64,000 bases of DNA from Symbiodinium natans (GCA_905221605.1 CAJNDS010002720.1:62001-126000), one strand, 5' to 3'; shown: positions 12,396 through 23,773, numbered from the stretch's first letter. A program made the numbers and translations. Notes: a model not told the origin generated them from the letters alone.

Positions 12396-12835
12396 GACTT
12401 ATAGGGCTTGTATAGGGTTTAGGGTTTAGGGTTTAGGGTTTAGGGTTTAGGGTTTAGGGTTTAGGGTTCAGGGTTCAGGGTTTAGTAGGGTTTAGGGTTT
12501 AGGGTTTAGGGTTTGGGGTTTAGGGTTTAGGGGTTAGGGTATGGGTCTTACCCCTAAGTCCCAAACCTTAAGCCCGAAGGAACACGCTGGAGTAGATTTG
12601 GTGGTATGAAGGGTTCTGGAGTTTTTCTTCTGTTATTGCTGCGGCATTCCCGGGAACCCGGTTCGTGGGTTGGGTGTTTGATTAGGGTGCAGGGTTTAGG
12701 GTTCAGGGGTTTGGGGTTTAGGGTTCAGGGTTTAGGGTTCAGGGGTTTGGGGTTTAGGGTTTAGGGTTTGGGGTTTAGGGTTTGGGGTTTAGGGTTTGGG
12801 GTTTGGGGTTTAGGGTTGAGGGGGACCTTTCACAG

Positions 12836-14953
12836 TTCTGGGCCCACGGGGGCCTTGCGCCTTGTGGCACTTTCTGCCAGGGGAACAAACATCATTTTGA
12901 AGGTTTTGTGATTTTTGGTTTTGAAGGTCTTTTGGGTTTTTTGGGCTTTAAAGGTGTTTTGGGGTGATTTTTGGGGCAGCTGCGAGTTGCGGTAGGGTGG
13001 TCTCAAGATTGCCCCTTCAGGACTGCACCTTACGCCTCAAACCCCCAGATTTTACCAACCCCAGAGCGCCGCATTGCGTCTGAATATGGCGGGAAAAACC
13101 TGCGAGGTAGGTGATTGAGACACAGGTAAGCCCGAAAGCCTAAACCGCCGCGCCCGAAACCCTACATACCAAGACCTCAGCCCTAAACCCTAAAGCCCTA
13201 AACCCTAAAGCCCTGACCCCTAAACCCTGAACCCTAAACCCCAAACCCTGAACCTTGAACCCTAAACCCTATACCCCAACACCGAAGAGCCAGGGCGGAG
13301 TTTCCAGAGGCTTCTGAGGGGCTGACGGAGGCCCTGTCGACTGCGGAATCTCTAGCGGGTTGGGCTTGGGGGTTTAGGGTTTAGGGTTTAGGGTCTAGGA
13401 TTTAGGGTTTAGGGTTTAGGGCTTGGGGATTGGTTTGGGTTTAGGGTTTAGGGTCTAGGGTTTAGGGTTTAGGGTTTAGGGTTTAGGGCTTGGGGATTGG
13501 GGTGTTAGAAGTTCATGGTTTGGACTTTGGAGTCTGTTTTTGAGGGTGGGGGGTGTGGGGGGGGTCGGGGGTTCGGGGTTAGGGTTTAGAGGGTGATGCC
13601 CCTGATCGACACCTGTCTCAACACACAGCTGCCCTTATATACGATTCCTGCTTTTGTTGCCCTTGCCGCTATTGCCGTTTGTCCTACCGGTTCCTAGCGG
13701 GGAGTGAGCAGCCGGAAAACCCAGCAAAAAAACCCCCAAACCCTGAAACCCTAAAACCCTAAAGCCCTAAAGCCCTAACCCTAAAACCCTAACACCCTAA
13801 ACCCAAAGAATCCCAAAAATCCCTAAAGCCCCCAAAATCCCCAAACCCTAAAACCCTAAAACCCCCAAATCCCAAAACCCTAAAACCCAAAAATCCTAAA
13901 ACCCCCAAACCCCACAACCCTAAAACCTAGACCGTAAACGCTAAAACCTAGACCGTACATGATAAACCCTAAACCCTAAACGCTAAACCTTACACCCTCC
14001 ACCCTAAACCCTAAACACCTAACCCTCAGGCTCACAGCAGCCCCGACAACCTTACAAAGAATAGTCTTCGGGCCCCGAAAAGGCGGCTTCCGAAAAGTAA
14101 AGGTACCTATTGAGGGAGTGCAAGGGTTTACAGTCTCAGGGCTTGCAGCTTAGGGCTTAGGGTCGTGGGATGTAGGTTCCAAGGGTCTCAGGGTCTTGGG
14201 GCTTAGGGTTTAGGGCTCGGGTTTCGGGCAGGGTTGGGCTACTGCCAGCAGGAACCCTAAACCCTAAGCCTAAAGCCTAAACCTTAAACCCTAAACCCTA
14301 AACCCTGAACCCTGAACCCTGAACCCTAAACCCTGAACCCTAAACCTTAAACCCTAAACCCCAAATCCCTAATCCCTAAACCCTAAACCCTAAACCCTAA
14401 ACCCCCAAGCGGGAGGCCAAGGCGAGCCGACCCGGTCCATCCGTGGTGACGCAGCCGGCCGCCCAGGAGCACGGCTGGGGCATGCAGGGTTTAGGGTTTA
14501 GGGTTTAGGGTTTAAGGTTTAGGGTTTAGGGCTTAGGGTTTAGGGTTTAGGGTTTAGGGCTTAGGGTTTAGGGTTTGGGGGGTTTGGGGTTTGGGGTTTG
14601 GGGGGTAGGGTTTGGGGGGGTTCGGGGTTTAGGGTTTAAAGGCTTGTAAGGGCTATGGTTTCGGCTTTAGGGTTTAAAGGCTTGTAAGGGACAGGGTTGA
14701 GGTCTCAAAGGGTTTAAAGGTTTTTCAGGGTTAAAGGCTTTTTAGGGTTTAGGGTTCATGGGTTGGGGAGTTTTTCCCTAAACCCTAAACCCTAAACCCT
14801 AAACCCTAAACCCCAAGCCCTAAACTCTAAACCCAAAACCCTACAGAGTTCAGGGCTTCAGGGCTCAGGGGATTCGGGGTTTTAGGGCGGGCCTTCGCCC
14901 CGAGCCCTCAACCCATCTCCGCAACAGAGGACATGCAGCTGCGATTATCCTGA
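12836..14953 (+). CDS. Unknown protein with one membrane segment, about seven exons
   Basis: The phase-consistent chain is 12836-12882, 13021-13106, 13308-13354, 13629-13689, 14041-14102, 14416-14488 and 14928-14953 (TGA). Fragments in order are FWAHGGLAPCGTFCQ, TPERRIASEYGGKNLR, EASEGLTEALSTAES, LPLYTIPAFVALAAIAV (hydrophobic, probable membrane helix), TLQRIVFGPRKGGFRKVK (basic), SVVTQPAAQEHGWGMQ and DMQLRLS. Several borders are textbook, for example CCCCTTCAG|G, CGAG|GTAGGT and AAG|GTACCT. The introns are filled with heptamer arrays. I do not recognise the family. The first exon and the choice of GC donor at 13355 are the weakest parts. Confidence 0.6.
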
Positions 14954-15284
14954 ATAGGGTCAGGGTGTAGGGTTTAGGGTTTAGGGTTTAGGTTTAGGGT
15001 TTAGGGTTTAGGGTTTAGGGTTTAGGTTTGGGTTGAGGGTTAGGGCTTAGGTTTTAGGGTTTAGGCATTCAAAAAACTTCTGCCTCTCCTGCTATTCTGA
15101 CGCACGTTCTTGGTGCTTTGTCCTGCAGCTAAGTTCATAGTGGGGAAATCTTCAACTTAGGGTCTCTGTTTGGGTCCCTTATAAGAAACTCTACATCCCA
15201 AACCCTATTAAACCCTAAACCCTAAACCCTAAAGCCTAAACCCTAACTCCAAATCCCCAAACTGCGCGCACCTTGACAAAAAAA

Positions 15285-15373
15285 CTACTTGGAGGTTCGG
15301 CACTTAAGGGGCTTGTAAGTGGGCTATAAGTACAGTTATAACTGGTTAATAAGTACCATGAACCTCCAAATAG
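15285..15373. mobile_element. MITE-like family D, copy 1
   Basis: The terminal inverted repeats are CTACTTGGAGGTTCGGCACTTA on the left and TAAGTACCATGAACCTCCAAATAG on the right. Length is about 89 bp. A second copy lies at 46943-47068. Confidence 0.75.
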
Positions 15374-15536
15374 ACCCTAAACCCTAAACCCTAAACCCTA
15401 AACCCTAAACCCTGAACCCTAAACCCTAAACCCTATACCCTAAACCCTAAACTCTAAACAAGCCCGAAACCCTAAGCCCGAAACCCGAAACCCTAAACTT
15501 TAAACCCTAAACCCTAAACCCTCGACCGTGCCCCAG

Positions 15537-15605
15537 TTTGGAGCATTTCCCTTTGGCCAGGAGCCGCTGACTCCTCCAACCAGCCGCTGGGACAGAGCAA
15601 CCCTA
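15537..15605 (+). CDS. Candidate exon, unknown protein
   Basis: After GCCCCAG the island reads FGAFPFGQEPLTPPTSRWDR. It looks strongly protein-like but matches no family I know. Confidence 0.5.
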
Positions 15606-15834
15606 CGCCCCTAAACTTTAACCCTAAACCCTGAACCTTAAACCCTAAACCCCAAACCCTAAACCCCAAACCAGAAACCTAAACCCCAAACCCTAAACCC
15701 TAAACCCTAAGCCCTAAGCAGCCGCAGCCCAGAAGCATCCCGAACACGGGAGCTGTGAGGCTTCAGGGGTTAGGGCTTGGGGGGTTTAGAGGGCTCTAAG
15801 GGTTTAGGGTTTAGGGTTTAGGGCTAGGGTTTAG

Positions 15835-15930
15835 GGGTTCTGTAAGGGCAGTTACATGGTCACTCAGCAAGGTGCCTTACCTCCTTGGAGGGGTTCTGAC
15901 GTATGGGCCCTGGGGTTGTGCAGGGTACAT
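15835..15930. mobile_element. Family E repeat, copy 1
   Basis: Contains CCTTACCTCCTTGGAGGGG and GGTTCTGACGTATGGGCCCT. The reverse complement recurs at 48520-48670, together with the adjoining ACATGGTCACTCAGCAAGG segment. Confidence 0.6.
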
Positions 15931-16025
15931 AGCGGGTCCTTATTCGCCCTAAGAGTATTGGGTTTACAGGGTTTATAGTCTGTATGCGTTTTTTGGGCTT
16001 AGGGTTTCTTGTCGCCCAAGCAATG

Positions 16026-16196
16026 AGAGCTAAGGGATGTAAGGAGAGACCGCTAGAAGGGTCGTTATTCCCCTATATAACGCCTATTAAGGCTCTACAT
16101 ATAACTGCCCCATAATATACCTAGGTAGCCCCTCATATACCCTAAGGTCCCTTTTAAGGGTCCTTCCGGTAGCCCTTGAGAGGGAACATCTTTGCC
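16026..16196. mobile_element. MITE-like family G, copy 1
   Basis: AGAAGGGTCGTTATTCCCC near the left and TTAAGGGTCCTTCCGGTAG near the right are rough inverted repeats. The inner segment ACCTAGGTAGCCCCT..CTAAGGTCCC matches 55575-55745. Confidence 0.55.
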
Positions 16197-16383
16197 TGCT
16201 AGGGGTGTGAGGACACCACCGTTTTAGTGGCTTGATGGTTCAGAGTGTAGGATTTAGGGTTTAGGGTTTAGGGTTTAGGGATTTAGGCATCGGGGTGTCC
16301 TCAAGGGCCATCAGTCAACAGTCCCCGCCCCCCTAAAGTCATAACGCCCAAAAGTGGGATTTCTCAGAGGTAGGAGGCTACCA

Positions 16384-16640
16384 GGATGAAGCCCGTAAAC
16401 CTTAAACCCTAAACCCTAAACCCTAAACCCTCGACCCTAAACCCTAAACCCTAAACCCTAAACCCTAAACCCTAAACCCTAAACCCTAAACCCTAAACCC
16501 TAAACCCTAAACCCTAAACCCTAAACCCTAAACCCTAAGCCCTAAACCCTAAACCCTAAACCCCAAACTCTACACGCTAAACCCTAAACCCTAAACCCTA
16601 AACCCTAAGCCCTAAGCCCTAAGCCCTAAGCCCTAAACCC
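16384..16640 (+). repeat. Long CCCTAAA array
   Basis: About 30 units with scattered CCCTAAG and CCCCAAA variants. Confidence 0.95.
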
Positions 16641-16652
16641 AAGCTGCTTGAG

Positions 16653-16700
16653 GCAAAGAGATCGGCCAAGTTGGGCCCTCGGCTGTGTCTGGGTTCCTTT
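16653..16700 (+). CDS. Candidate exon, 16 codons
   Basis: CTTGAG acceptor, AKRSAKLGPRLCLGSF, then a consensus GTGAGT donor. It is exactly 48 nt, so it keeps phase. Confidence 0.5.
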
Positions 16701-16828
16701 GTGAGTTCAGGGTTCAGGGTTTAGGACTTCGGTCCCGAAACCCTAAACCCTAAACCCTAAACCCTAAACCCTAAACCCTAAACCCTGATAACCCCCGAAC
16801 CCTGAACCCTAAACACATTGGGACGCAG

Positions 16829-16915
16829 CTGAGGGCCTCAAATCCACTATCCCGTACCCTAAGCATGTGCTTGCGGTTGCCGATAAAGTCAGAACTTCGG
16901 AAGCCCTGGCTCCTT
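16829..16915 (+). CDS. Candidate exon, unknown protein
   Basis: After GACGCAG the most protein-like frame is EGLKSTIPYPKHVLAVADKV. A second open frame would fit the phase of the preceding exon, so the frame is not settled. Confidence 0.45.
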
Positions 16916-17277
16916 TAGGGTTTTAGGATGTTAAGGGTTTAGGGTTTAGGGTTTAGGGTTTTTGGGATGTTAAGGATGAGGGTTTTAGAGATCAGAAGTA
17001 GTTGGGGCAGTTCTATAAATTAGGATTCCTTTCTTTAGATATCAGGCATACCTTCGAGGTGTCTCAGATAGGGCCTCAAGAACTTGTGGGCTTGAGGTTG
17101 CACTCCATGGTCTCTCGATATGCTGAACAAGAATTCTGACTTCCCTGTTAAGGTTTAGGGTTTAGGGTTTGGGGTTTAGGGTTTAGGGTTTAGGGTTAAG
17201 GGTTAAGGGTTAAGGGTTTAGCTCCTACTCCTGATCGAGTCCTTCTTCGAAAATCATGCTCTGCCAAGCTGAAATAT

Positions 17278-17299
17278 TGGGGGGGGGGGGGGGGGGGGG
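17278..17299 (+). repeat. Poly-G tract
   Basis: About 21 consecutive G. This length is a likely sequencing or assembly weak point. Confidence 0.9.
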
Positions 17300-17304
17300 C
17301 ACAC

Positions 17305-17400
17305 GGGGGTTCACTTGCGAGAATAGGGGTACCTTAGTGGGGTCCTTGTTTTATAAGGGGTCTATGTCAGGGTCCCCTATGTTCGTAATCCCCACATGGC
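17305..17400. mobile_element. Family I repeat, copy 2
   Basis: GCGAGAATAGGGGTACC on the left and GGGTCCCCTATGTTCGTAA on the right form inverted ends. Related copies are at 10947-11030, 28605-28700 and 52280-52460. Confidence 0.55.
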
Positions 17401-17418
17401 TGCCAAAGGTGACAGCAG

Positions 17419-17485
17419 AGAAGTCGTCGTCAACAGGGCACTACCTCTGAGCGATGCCGGCTACAAAGCCGGCTTGCAGGAGGGG
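17419..17485 (+). CDS. Candidate exon, possible PDZ-domain half
   Basis: GACAGCAG acceptor and GTAGGA donor. It reads EVVVNRALPLSDAGYKAGLQ then EG. This resembles the second half of a PDZ domain (V..V..GSPA..AGL..GD). The GLGF loop exon was not found, so the family call is weak. Confidence 0.45.
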
Positions 17486-17622
17486 GTAGGACCCAGAGTT
17501 CCTCGCCCCAACAAGAAATCGCCCTAAAACCCTAAACCCTAAACCCTAAACCCTAAAACCCTAAACCCTAAACCCTAAACCCTAAACCCTAAACCCTAAA
17601 CCCTAAACCCTACTTTGCCAAG

Positions 17623-17715
17623 TTCCCCGAGTTCCCAAGAGAGGCTCTAAGGGCTTCGCACACCTGGGCCGCACGAAGTGGGGACCCAGACCTGAACAGC
17701 GCACCATCTTCTCAG
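17623..17715 (+). CDS. Candidate exon, unknown protein
   Basis: About 31 open codons including FPREALRASHTWAARSGDPD, ending CTCAG|GTGACC. Confidence 0.5.
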
Positions 17716-17921
17716 GTGACCGAAGGGCCCCACATGGGGGGTTTAGGGTTTAGGGTTTAGGGTTTAGGGTTTAGGGCTTGGGGCTGTTCAGCGGTTTCCG
17801 CTCAAGGGTTCCGGGGCTTGCGGGTGAGGAGCTGGGGTAGTTGCAGGGTTTTCGAGTTTTGAGGGTTTCAGAGCTTTAGGGTTCAGGGTTTAGGGTTTAG
17901 GGCTTTGGTTTTTTTGTTCAG

Positions 17922-17996
17922 TTATTCTGGAATGCAACGTTGGTCACCTGGAAGAATGGATCTGCACGATGCTGCATCTTCTCCAGCGGTTCTACT
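17922..17996 (+). CDS. Candidate exon, unknown protein
   Basis: A TTTTTGTTCAG acceptor is followed by a frame reading ILECNVGHLEEWICTMLHLL. The other two frames are also open, so the frame is tentative. Confidence 0.4.
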
Positions 17997-18070
17997 GTTG
18001 GACTTATGGGCTGGGGGAGGCTTTGGGGTCTAGGGTTTAGGGTTTAGGGTTTAGGGCTTAGGGTTTATTG

Positions 18071-18180
18071 AACTGCTTCAACATTATGCAGCAGCAGTCA
18101 GCAATGCAGAAGGCACCCGGGGTGTCTAACGGCGTGTGCAACGCAGCTATCGCTCAACTCTCGCACATCTGTGCCCAAAG
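18071..18180 (+). CDS. Candidate exon, unknown protein
   Basis: Open for about 38 codons, including NIMQQQSAMQKAPGVSNGVC, between arrays. Confidence 0.45.
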
Positions 18181-18867
18181 GCCCTAACCCCCAAAGCAGC
18201 AAGAAGCCTGTTCCAACCCCGACCCTAAACCCTAAACCCTAAACCCTAAACCCTATCCCCTATCCCCTAAACCCTAACCCTAAACCCTAAACCCTAAACC
18301 TTAAACCCTAAACCCTAAAGCCTAAAGCCTAAACCCTAAACCCTAAACCCTAAACCCTAAGCCCTAAACCCTAAACCCTAAACCTAAACCCTAAACCCTA
18401 AACCCCAGCATCGTGTCATGCCAGTCGTACACACGCATCGATCTGTCTCACTGAATTTGCCACTCCAAGCCTTTCGCGTCCGGTCAATATCAGCAAATAC
18501 ATTTAGTGTTTAGGGTTTAGGGTTTAGGGCAGAACAAATTCCAATCATCTTTGTCCCTGAACCCCGAACCTCCTAAGTAGTGGGCCCTAAGCCCGTAACC
18601 CTAAACCACATGGACCGTCCAATGCCAAGCCTTGCATTCAAAGATCCTCGCCCGAAGCCCTAATCCCTAAAGCCAACACCCTAACCCAAAGTCCTTTACG
18701 CCGTTCTGATCTTCCAAAGCCCAATCTTCGTTGAGAGCCCAACGGAGCTTGCCACCTGCAGGCTCAGCGAACTTAGTAATTAGGGTTTAGGGTTTAGGGT
18801 TTAGGGTTTAGGGTTTAGGGTTTAGGCTGTAGGGTTTAGGGTTCAGGGTTTAGGAAGTACATTGTAG

Positions 18868-18915
18868 GATAGTTCGCGTGAACTCCAGACACAGCCCGCT
18901 CCGAAGTCCTTTCGG
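18868..18915 (+). CDS. Candidate exon, 16 codons
   Basis: ATTGTAG acceptor, DSSRELQTQPAPKSFR, then a GTTCAG donor. It is exactly in phase. Confidence 0.45.
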
Positions 18916-19205
18916 GTTCAGTTCTTTGGGGTCTAGGGTTTAGGGTTTAGGGTTTAGGGTTGAGGGTTGAGGGTTGAGGGTCGAGGGTTGAGTTCACACT
19001 TGAGAGTTTAGGTTTCAGAGTGTTTTTGGGACGCGGCTCTAAATTTGATAGTTCCGAGTTTTGGGATTAGGGTTGAGGGTTGAGGGTTTCGGCCTCAGAG
19101 ATAGGCTTCAGGCTTTATAATTCCAGCTTAGGGTTGTTTCGTCACCCTAAACCCTAAACCCTAAACCCTAAACCCTAAACCCTAAACCCTAAACCCTAAA
19201 CCCTA

Positions 19206-19288
19206 AACCCTAAACCCTACTTTCCACCCCTGGACGCTGGGAGGCTTCGGTTCGAACAGAGGAAACATGCGGACCCCCAGAAGGGCCT
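19206..19288 (+). CDS. Candidate terminal exon
   Basis: Reads FPPLDAGRLRFEQRKHADPQ and soon reaches TGA, followed by about 80 bases without heptamers. It may be a gene end. Confidence 0.35.
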
Positions 19289-20330
19289 CTGACCCCCCAC
19301 GTTCCAGAAGGCCCCCGGGAGTGGGTCAGGCGAGATCATGCGAGGCATCCCAAAGCCCTAAGAACCCAAGCGCAAAGCCCTAAAGCCTAAGCCTCAAGCC
19401 CTACGAGCCCGAAACCCTAAGCCCTAAACAGCAAACCTTAAGCCGCAAACCCCAAATCCTGAACCCTAAACCCTGAACCAGGGCAGCTTAGTCAGAGCCA
19501 GGTGCTTGAGGAAAACTCTTCGCGGGGTCCCCACTTTTTCCCCTCGCACAAGAGAGTGCTGCAACCGAGTGGAGGCCGAGACCAGCTGTACAGTCCAGCT
19601 TGAACGGCGCATGGGGCAAGCTTAGGGGGTTTGAGGCTTTAGGGTTTAGGGTTTAAGGTTTGGGGTTTAGGGTTCAGGGTTTAGGGTTTCAGGGCCAAGA
19701 TATAGTCAAGGTTCCCGTTCTCGTACGTTTTCCTGAACGATCAGCATTGAATGTCGGGTGGAGGTTGTAATTTTCGTGGAGAAGAACTCAAAATGATGGC
19801 AGGCTATCGCTTCAACAGTAGATTCGGTAGTTGAGGGTTCGGGGTTTGGGGTTTAGGATTTCGGGTTTCGGGGTATCCTTTTTGAGCCTAGTACATAGAA
19901 CCCATATGATCATTTTTTTCGAGCCTTCTAGGGCACCCGAAATCCCGCTGCTCTGAGGGAGAAGCTGCAGGGGTTTAGGGTTTAGGGGACGTTTCTTGTA
20001 AAAAAGGAGCCTACTGTTGTAGGTCGTCGCCCCCTCAAGAAGGGCCGGAATGAAACCCTAAACCCTAAACTCTAAACCCTGAACTCAACCTCAACAGTGC
20101 AAAACCGGAACTCGCCAACCGAAGCTTCGTTGCCACAGACTCGGACGTCCCAGGTTTCAGGACATAACGTAGGATTCAGGATTTAGGGTTCAGGGTTTAT
20201 GGTTTGGAGTTTGGGGTTTAGGGTTGGCCTTGGAGTAACCCTAAACCCCAAAACCCTAAACCCCAAGCCCTAAAACCCTGAGGCCCGAAACCCTCAACCC
20301 GAAACCCAAAACCCTAAACCCAATTTCGCT

Positions 20331-20432
20331 TATGTCGTTCTCGCGGTTTTGGGAGTGCCTCCACTATTTTCAGCTAGCTTCGCCCCCTCGAAGGAGGGGA
20401 GGGGACTTCGATTTCGGCCTTTGTAGGCCTTG
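20331..20432 (+). CDS. Candidate terminal exon, hydrophobic
   Basis: FAYVVLAVLGVPPLFSASFA is followed by a basic tail and a TAG stop. It could be a membrane helix near a C-terminus. Confidence 0.4.
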
Positions 20433-20599
20433 AACCCTAAACCCTAAACCCTAAGCTCTAAACCCTAAACCCTAAACCCTAAACCCTAAACCCTAAACCT
20501 TAAACCCTAAACACCTGAACCCCCAAATCCTTGAAGCCCGGTCTGGCTTAGTGGCAAGTCCGACACCCGAAGCCCGAAACCCTAAACCCGCTGTGTCCC

Positions 20600-20628
20600 C
20601 TAAGCCCTCAACCCTCAACCCTCAACCC

Positions 20629-20660
<32 letters not shown>

Positions 20661-20695
20661 ACCCTAAACCCTCAACCCTCAACCCTAAACCCTCC
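20600..20695 (+). repeat. ACCCTCA variant block
   Basis: About ten units of the heptamer variant ACCCTCA with a few CCCTAAA. Confidence 0.9.
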
Positions 20696-20748
20696 ACAAC
20701 AGCAATTATGTGCTCACGCTTATTGCGAGATGCTAGCTTTTTTTGCAG

Positions 20749-20803
20749 AGATTACTGGGGCCTTGGAGCGAAAACGCGTTGGAGAAATTGTGAAGAGGTT
20801 TAG
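20749..20803 (+). CDS. Candidate exon, charged helix
   Basis: A TTTTTTTGCAG acceptor is followed by ITGALERKRVGEIVKRFR. It looks helical and charged. Family not recognised. Confidence 0.5.
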
Positions 20804-20930
20804 GATACCCCTAAACCTTCAACCCTAAACCTTGAACCCTCTCGACCCTAAACCCTAAACCCTAAACCCTTAACCCTAAACCCTTAACCCTCGATCCTCA
20901 ACCCTAACCCTAAACCGTGACGCCCCACCC

Positions 20931-21018
20931 CCTCATCTTCGCGGGTCGCGCAAAATCGAAGAGTGCCTGAGGAGGAGTCCGACAGGGAGACAAAAGGGCT
21001 CCAAAGCAGATCTGCTGC
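20931..21018 (+). CDS. Candidate exon, basic
   Basis: Open for about 29 codons, including HLRGSRKIEECLRRSPTGRQ. No clear acceptor is seen. Confidence 0.4.
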
Positions 21019-21759
21019 AGGTTTTAAGGGCTTAGGGGATTTGGCGCTTAGGGCTGAGGGTTTGAAGGGGTAGTTAAGGGTTTAGTGTTTAGGGTTCCCA
21101 GGGTTTAGGGTTTAGGGTTTAGGTTTTTTTTTTGTGGGTTTTTTTGTGGTTTAGGTTTTTGGGAGCTAGGTACCTTGCAGGGAAAACTTGGGCCCCCAGA
21201 GTCCTTGTATCTCCCCTCTTTCTTTTTTGGGTTCAGGATTCAGGGTTCAGGGTTTAGGGTTTAGGGTTTAGGGTTTAGGGTTTAGGATTCAGGGTTTAGG
21301 AAATAAGGGCGTAGGGTTCGTAGGGTTTGTGGCATCCGGGCCCCCCAGGGCTAGGCTTGGGGCGCGGCTTCGGTCCCCCAAAAAAGTCTTTAAAGTCCCT
21401 AACGTGGCCCTTATATTCCCCTAGGATTCCTTCTTTAAAAGGGGTCCCCCAAATCCCAAGGGTACAACCTTTAAGGGTCCCAGGTACAACTTCTAGACAG
21501 AAGGACAAGCACGGTTTAGGGTTTAGGGTTTAGGGTTTAGGGTTTAGGGTTTAGGGTTTAGGGTTTAGGGTTTAGGGTAGCATCACATCCAGGGGGCTTG
21601 TTGAATGTCGGGGCGACCGGCGTACACGCATACACCGGGATGGGCCATCAGGCCCTTGCAACCCCCAATACTCAACCCCTGTAAAGGGCCTTTTTAAAGA
21701 AGTTATAGGGTCAACTAGTACACTCAACCGCGCAGAGCGGGAGGTTTGCCCTAGGGCAG

Positions 21760-21987
21760 CAGCGATCTGAAAATCTGGCAACCATCTCGCAAGCGGATGT
21801 TCTGCCTGAACAGGTTTTCGAGTCAGAGTGGAAAAGACGTCGCCTGCTTCGCGTGATGGGTCGCAACTCTAGACCTCATACCCTAAAGCTTAAGAACCCC
21901 AAGACCCAAACCACCCCAAAGATCGAAACCCCGAAAGCCTTATATGAGACCCTAAACCCGCCTAAACCCCGAACCAGTGCACCCTGA
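21760..21987 (+). CDS. Candidate terminal exon, about 75 codons
   Basis: After CTAGGGCAG one frame stays open to a TGA. It begins QRSENLATISQADVLPEQVF, continues ESEWKRRRLLRVMGRN and ends in a degenerate heptamer-derived tail, so the true exon may stop earlier at a donor. Confidence 0.5.
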   Translation, partial: QRSENLATISQADVLPEQVFESEWKRRRLLRVMGRNSRPHTLKLKNPKTQTTPKIETPKALYETLNPPKPRTSAP

Positions 21988-22210
21988 AGCCGAAACATTA
22001 GGGTTTAGGGTTCAGGGTTAAGGGGTCTGGGGTTTAGGGGGCCCGAACTCATCACGGTATCCGGCAAGACCTATCCTTTCAGCGCCTATTGAGGGCTGGT
22101 AGACCCCAAACCCTGACTCCCTTTGTTGCAGGTTTAAGGTTTATGGTTTAGGGTGTAGGTTTTAGGGTTTAGGGTTTAGGGTACTTATGGGGTTACGCTT
22201 TAGGGTTTCC

Positions 22211-22350
22211 GGGTTTAGGGTACTTGTGGGGTTACGCTGCTTACACTTCATGGGGCTTAAAGACCTCGCAGGGCTCGTGGGAAGAAAATCGTGGTGCCCT
22301 TCTAGGGGTTTCCCATCTGATGGATGATCTATTTTTTTCTGGGGGGGGGG
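22211..22350 (+). CDS. Candidate exon, unknown protein
   Basis: Open for about 36 codons, including YAAYTSWGLKTSQGSWEENR. The 25 bases upstream (GTACTTGTGGGGTTACGCT) are a duplicate of a segment 40 bases earlier. Confidence 0.4.
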
Positions 22351-22506
22351 GGGGTATAACAAGGGCTTATATAGGGTTTGGGGTTTAGGGTTTAGGGTTT
22401 AGGGGGTTTGGGGTTTAGGGTTTAGGGTTTAGGGTTTCGGGGTAAGCCCTATAGACCTTGAATCCCACTCTTCGGGCAAAGCCCAAGTAATGGTCGTGCG
22501 TTGCAG

Positions 22507-22558
22507 CGCCGGGTTCGCATGGAATGCCTTGGTGACTGTGGCCTCAAGCAGCAGAAGG
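22507..22558 (+). CDS. Candidate exon, unknown protein
   Basis: After GTGCGTTGCAG two frames read well (AGFAWNALVTVASSSRR or RRVRMECLGDCGLKQQK). An exon is likely; the frame is not settled. Confidence 0.4.
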
Positions 22559-22594
22559 GTTTAGGGTTTATGGTTTAGGTCCGAAGGGTTCTCA

Positions 22595-22675
22595 ACAGCA
22601 GCACAGGCAAGCATTCCAGCAAAGTCCCATACCTACTGTGAGCATGAACCCTCACCGCCTACCTCCTCAGCATAT
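22595..22675 (+). CDS. Candidate exon, Gln/Pro-rich
   Basis: Reads AFQQSPIPTVSMNPHRLPPQ after a CAGCACAG acceptor. Confidence 0.4.
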
Positions 22676-22721
22676 TTGCTTTTTGGGGGTGGGGCGGGGG
22701 GTCTAGGGTTCTAAAGGCTAG

Positions 22722-22872
22722 GACGAACCGGCTACTATTCTTGGGAGGCGTGTGGCACCCTGTAAATGTAAAGGGCTTTAGGAAATTAGCCGCTCTGAGT
22801 GGAGGGGCCGCTTCTAGAGAAAGTCTGCGCCATGCCTTTCGGGCCGCCGGCCGAGACGAGAGGGGCTCTTGA
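22722..22872 (+). CDS. Candidate terminal exon, about 49 codons
   Basis: A GGCTAG acceptor leads into LGGVWHPVNVKGFRKLAALS, then GGAASRESLRHAFRAAGRDE and a TGA stop. Confidence 0.5.
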
Positions 22873-23204
22873 CAGGGTTTTGGGCTTGAAACCCCAAACC
22901 CTGAACCCTCAAGCCTAAACCCTAAACCCTAAACCCTAAATCCTAAATCCTAAACCCTAAACCCTAAACCTTCAACCCAAGAGCCCTTCGGTTCGCCCCT
23001 ACAGCCTAAGCCCTCATGTTGGACCTGCTTTGGTGTGTTCTTTAGGGTTGAGGGTTTGGGGCTTGGGGTTTAAGGTTTAGGGTTTGGGGTTTAGGTTTGA
23101 GGGTTTAGGGTTTCCGTCCCCCTGAACAGTCGAAGCTGGTTTTGGCACTCTTTAAGCGGTCCGCGGGGTTTCTATGATTTTGACAGGGTGGAGCCGGTGG
23201 AGCT

Positions 23205-23560
23205 TAGATACATTTGAAGGGGGTCCATATGATAGACAAAAAGGATGAGTTTACATGAACTTAAAAGGATTTTTTTGCGGGATGAGTTTATATGAATGTC
23301 AAACGGGATCCATATGATTTGACAAGGGATGAGTTTGTAGAAACCCGCATGATGTCAAAAGGGACAAGTGTATATATGGGTGGTTGTCAAAATTATGGTC
23401 CACTTTGGGGTGCCCTAAATATTTGGTGCCGTATTATAATAGGGACCCAAAAAGGGACCCCAATTTTGACAGCCACCCATATATATATATATATATATAT
23501 ATCAGGGGTCCGTATGATTTTGAAAGGGACGAGTTTATGTAAGTTTAAACCTGATCCATA
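23205..23560. mobile_element. Family H MITE inside a GATGAGTTT-type repeat
   Basis: TATATATGGGTGGTTGTCAA at 23371 and TTGACAGCCACCCATATATA at about 23466 are inverted ends of a ~118 bp element. It sits in a diverged tandem repeat with units like GGGATGAGTTTATATGAA and GATCCATATGAT. A diverged second element is at 29885-29995. Confidence 0.6.
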
Positions 23561-23773
23561 TGCTACGCCCTTGAAATCCCAAGAGCCGCCCCCCCACCCC
23601 CGAGAGAAAACACACAAGCCTAGAGGCGGGAAGCCTTAAGCCCTAACCCCCACACCATACCCTAAACCCTAAACCCTAAGCCCTAAGCCCTAGACCCTAA
23701 ACCCGCAACCCTAAACCCTGAACCCTGAAACCTTCGGGCTCTCAGGTCACACTCGCGCCGGCGACCAAGCGTG

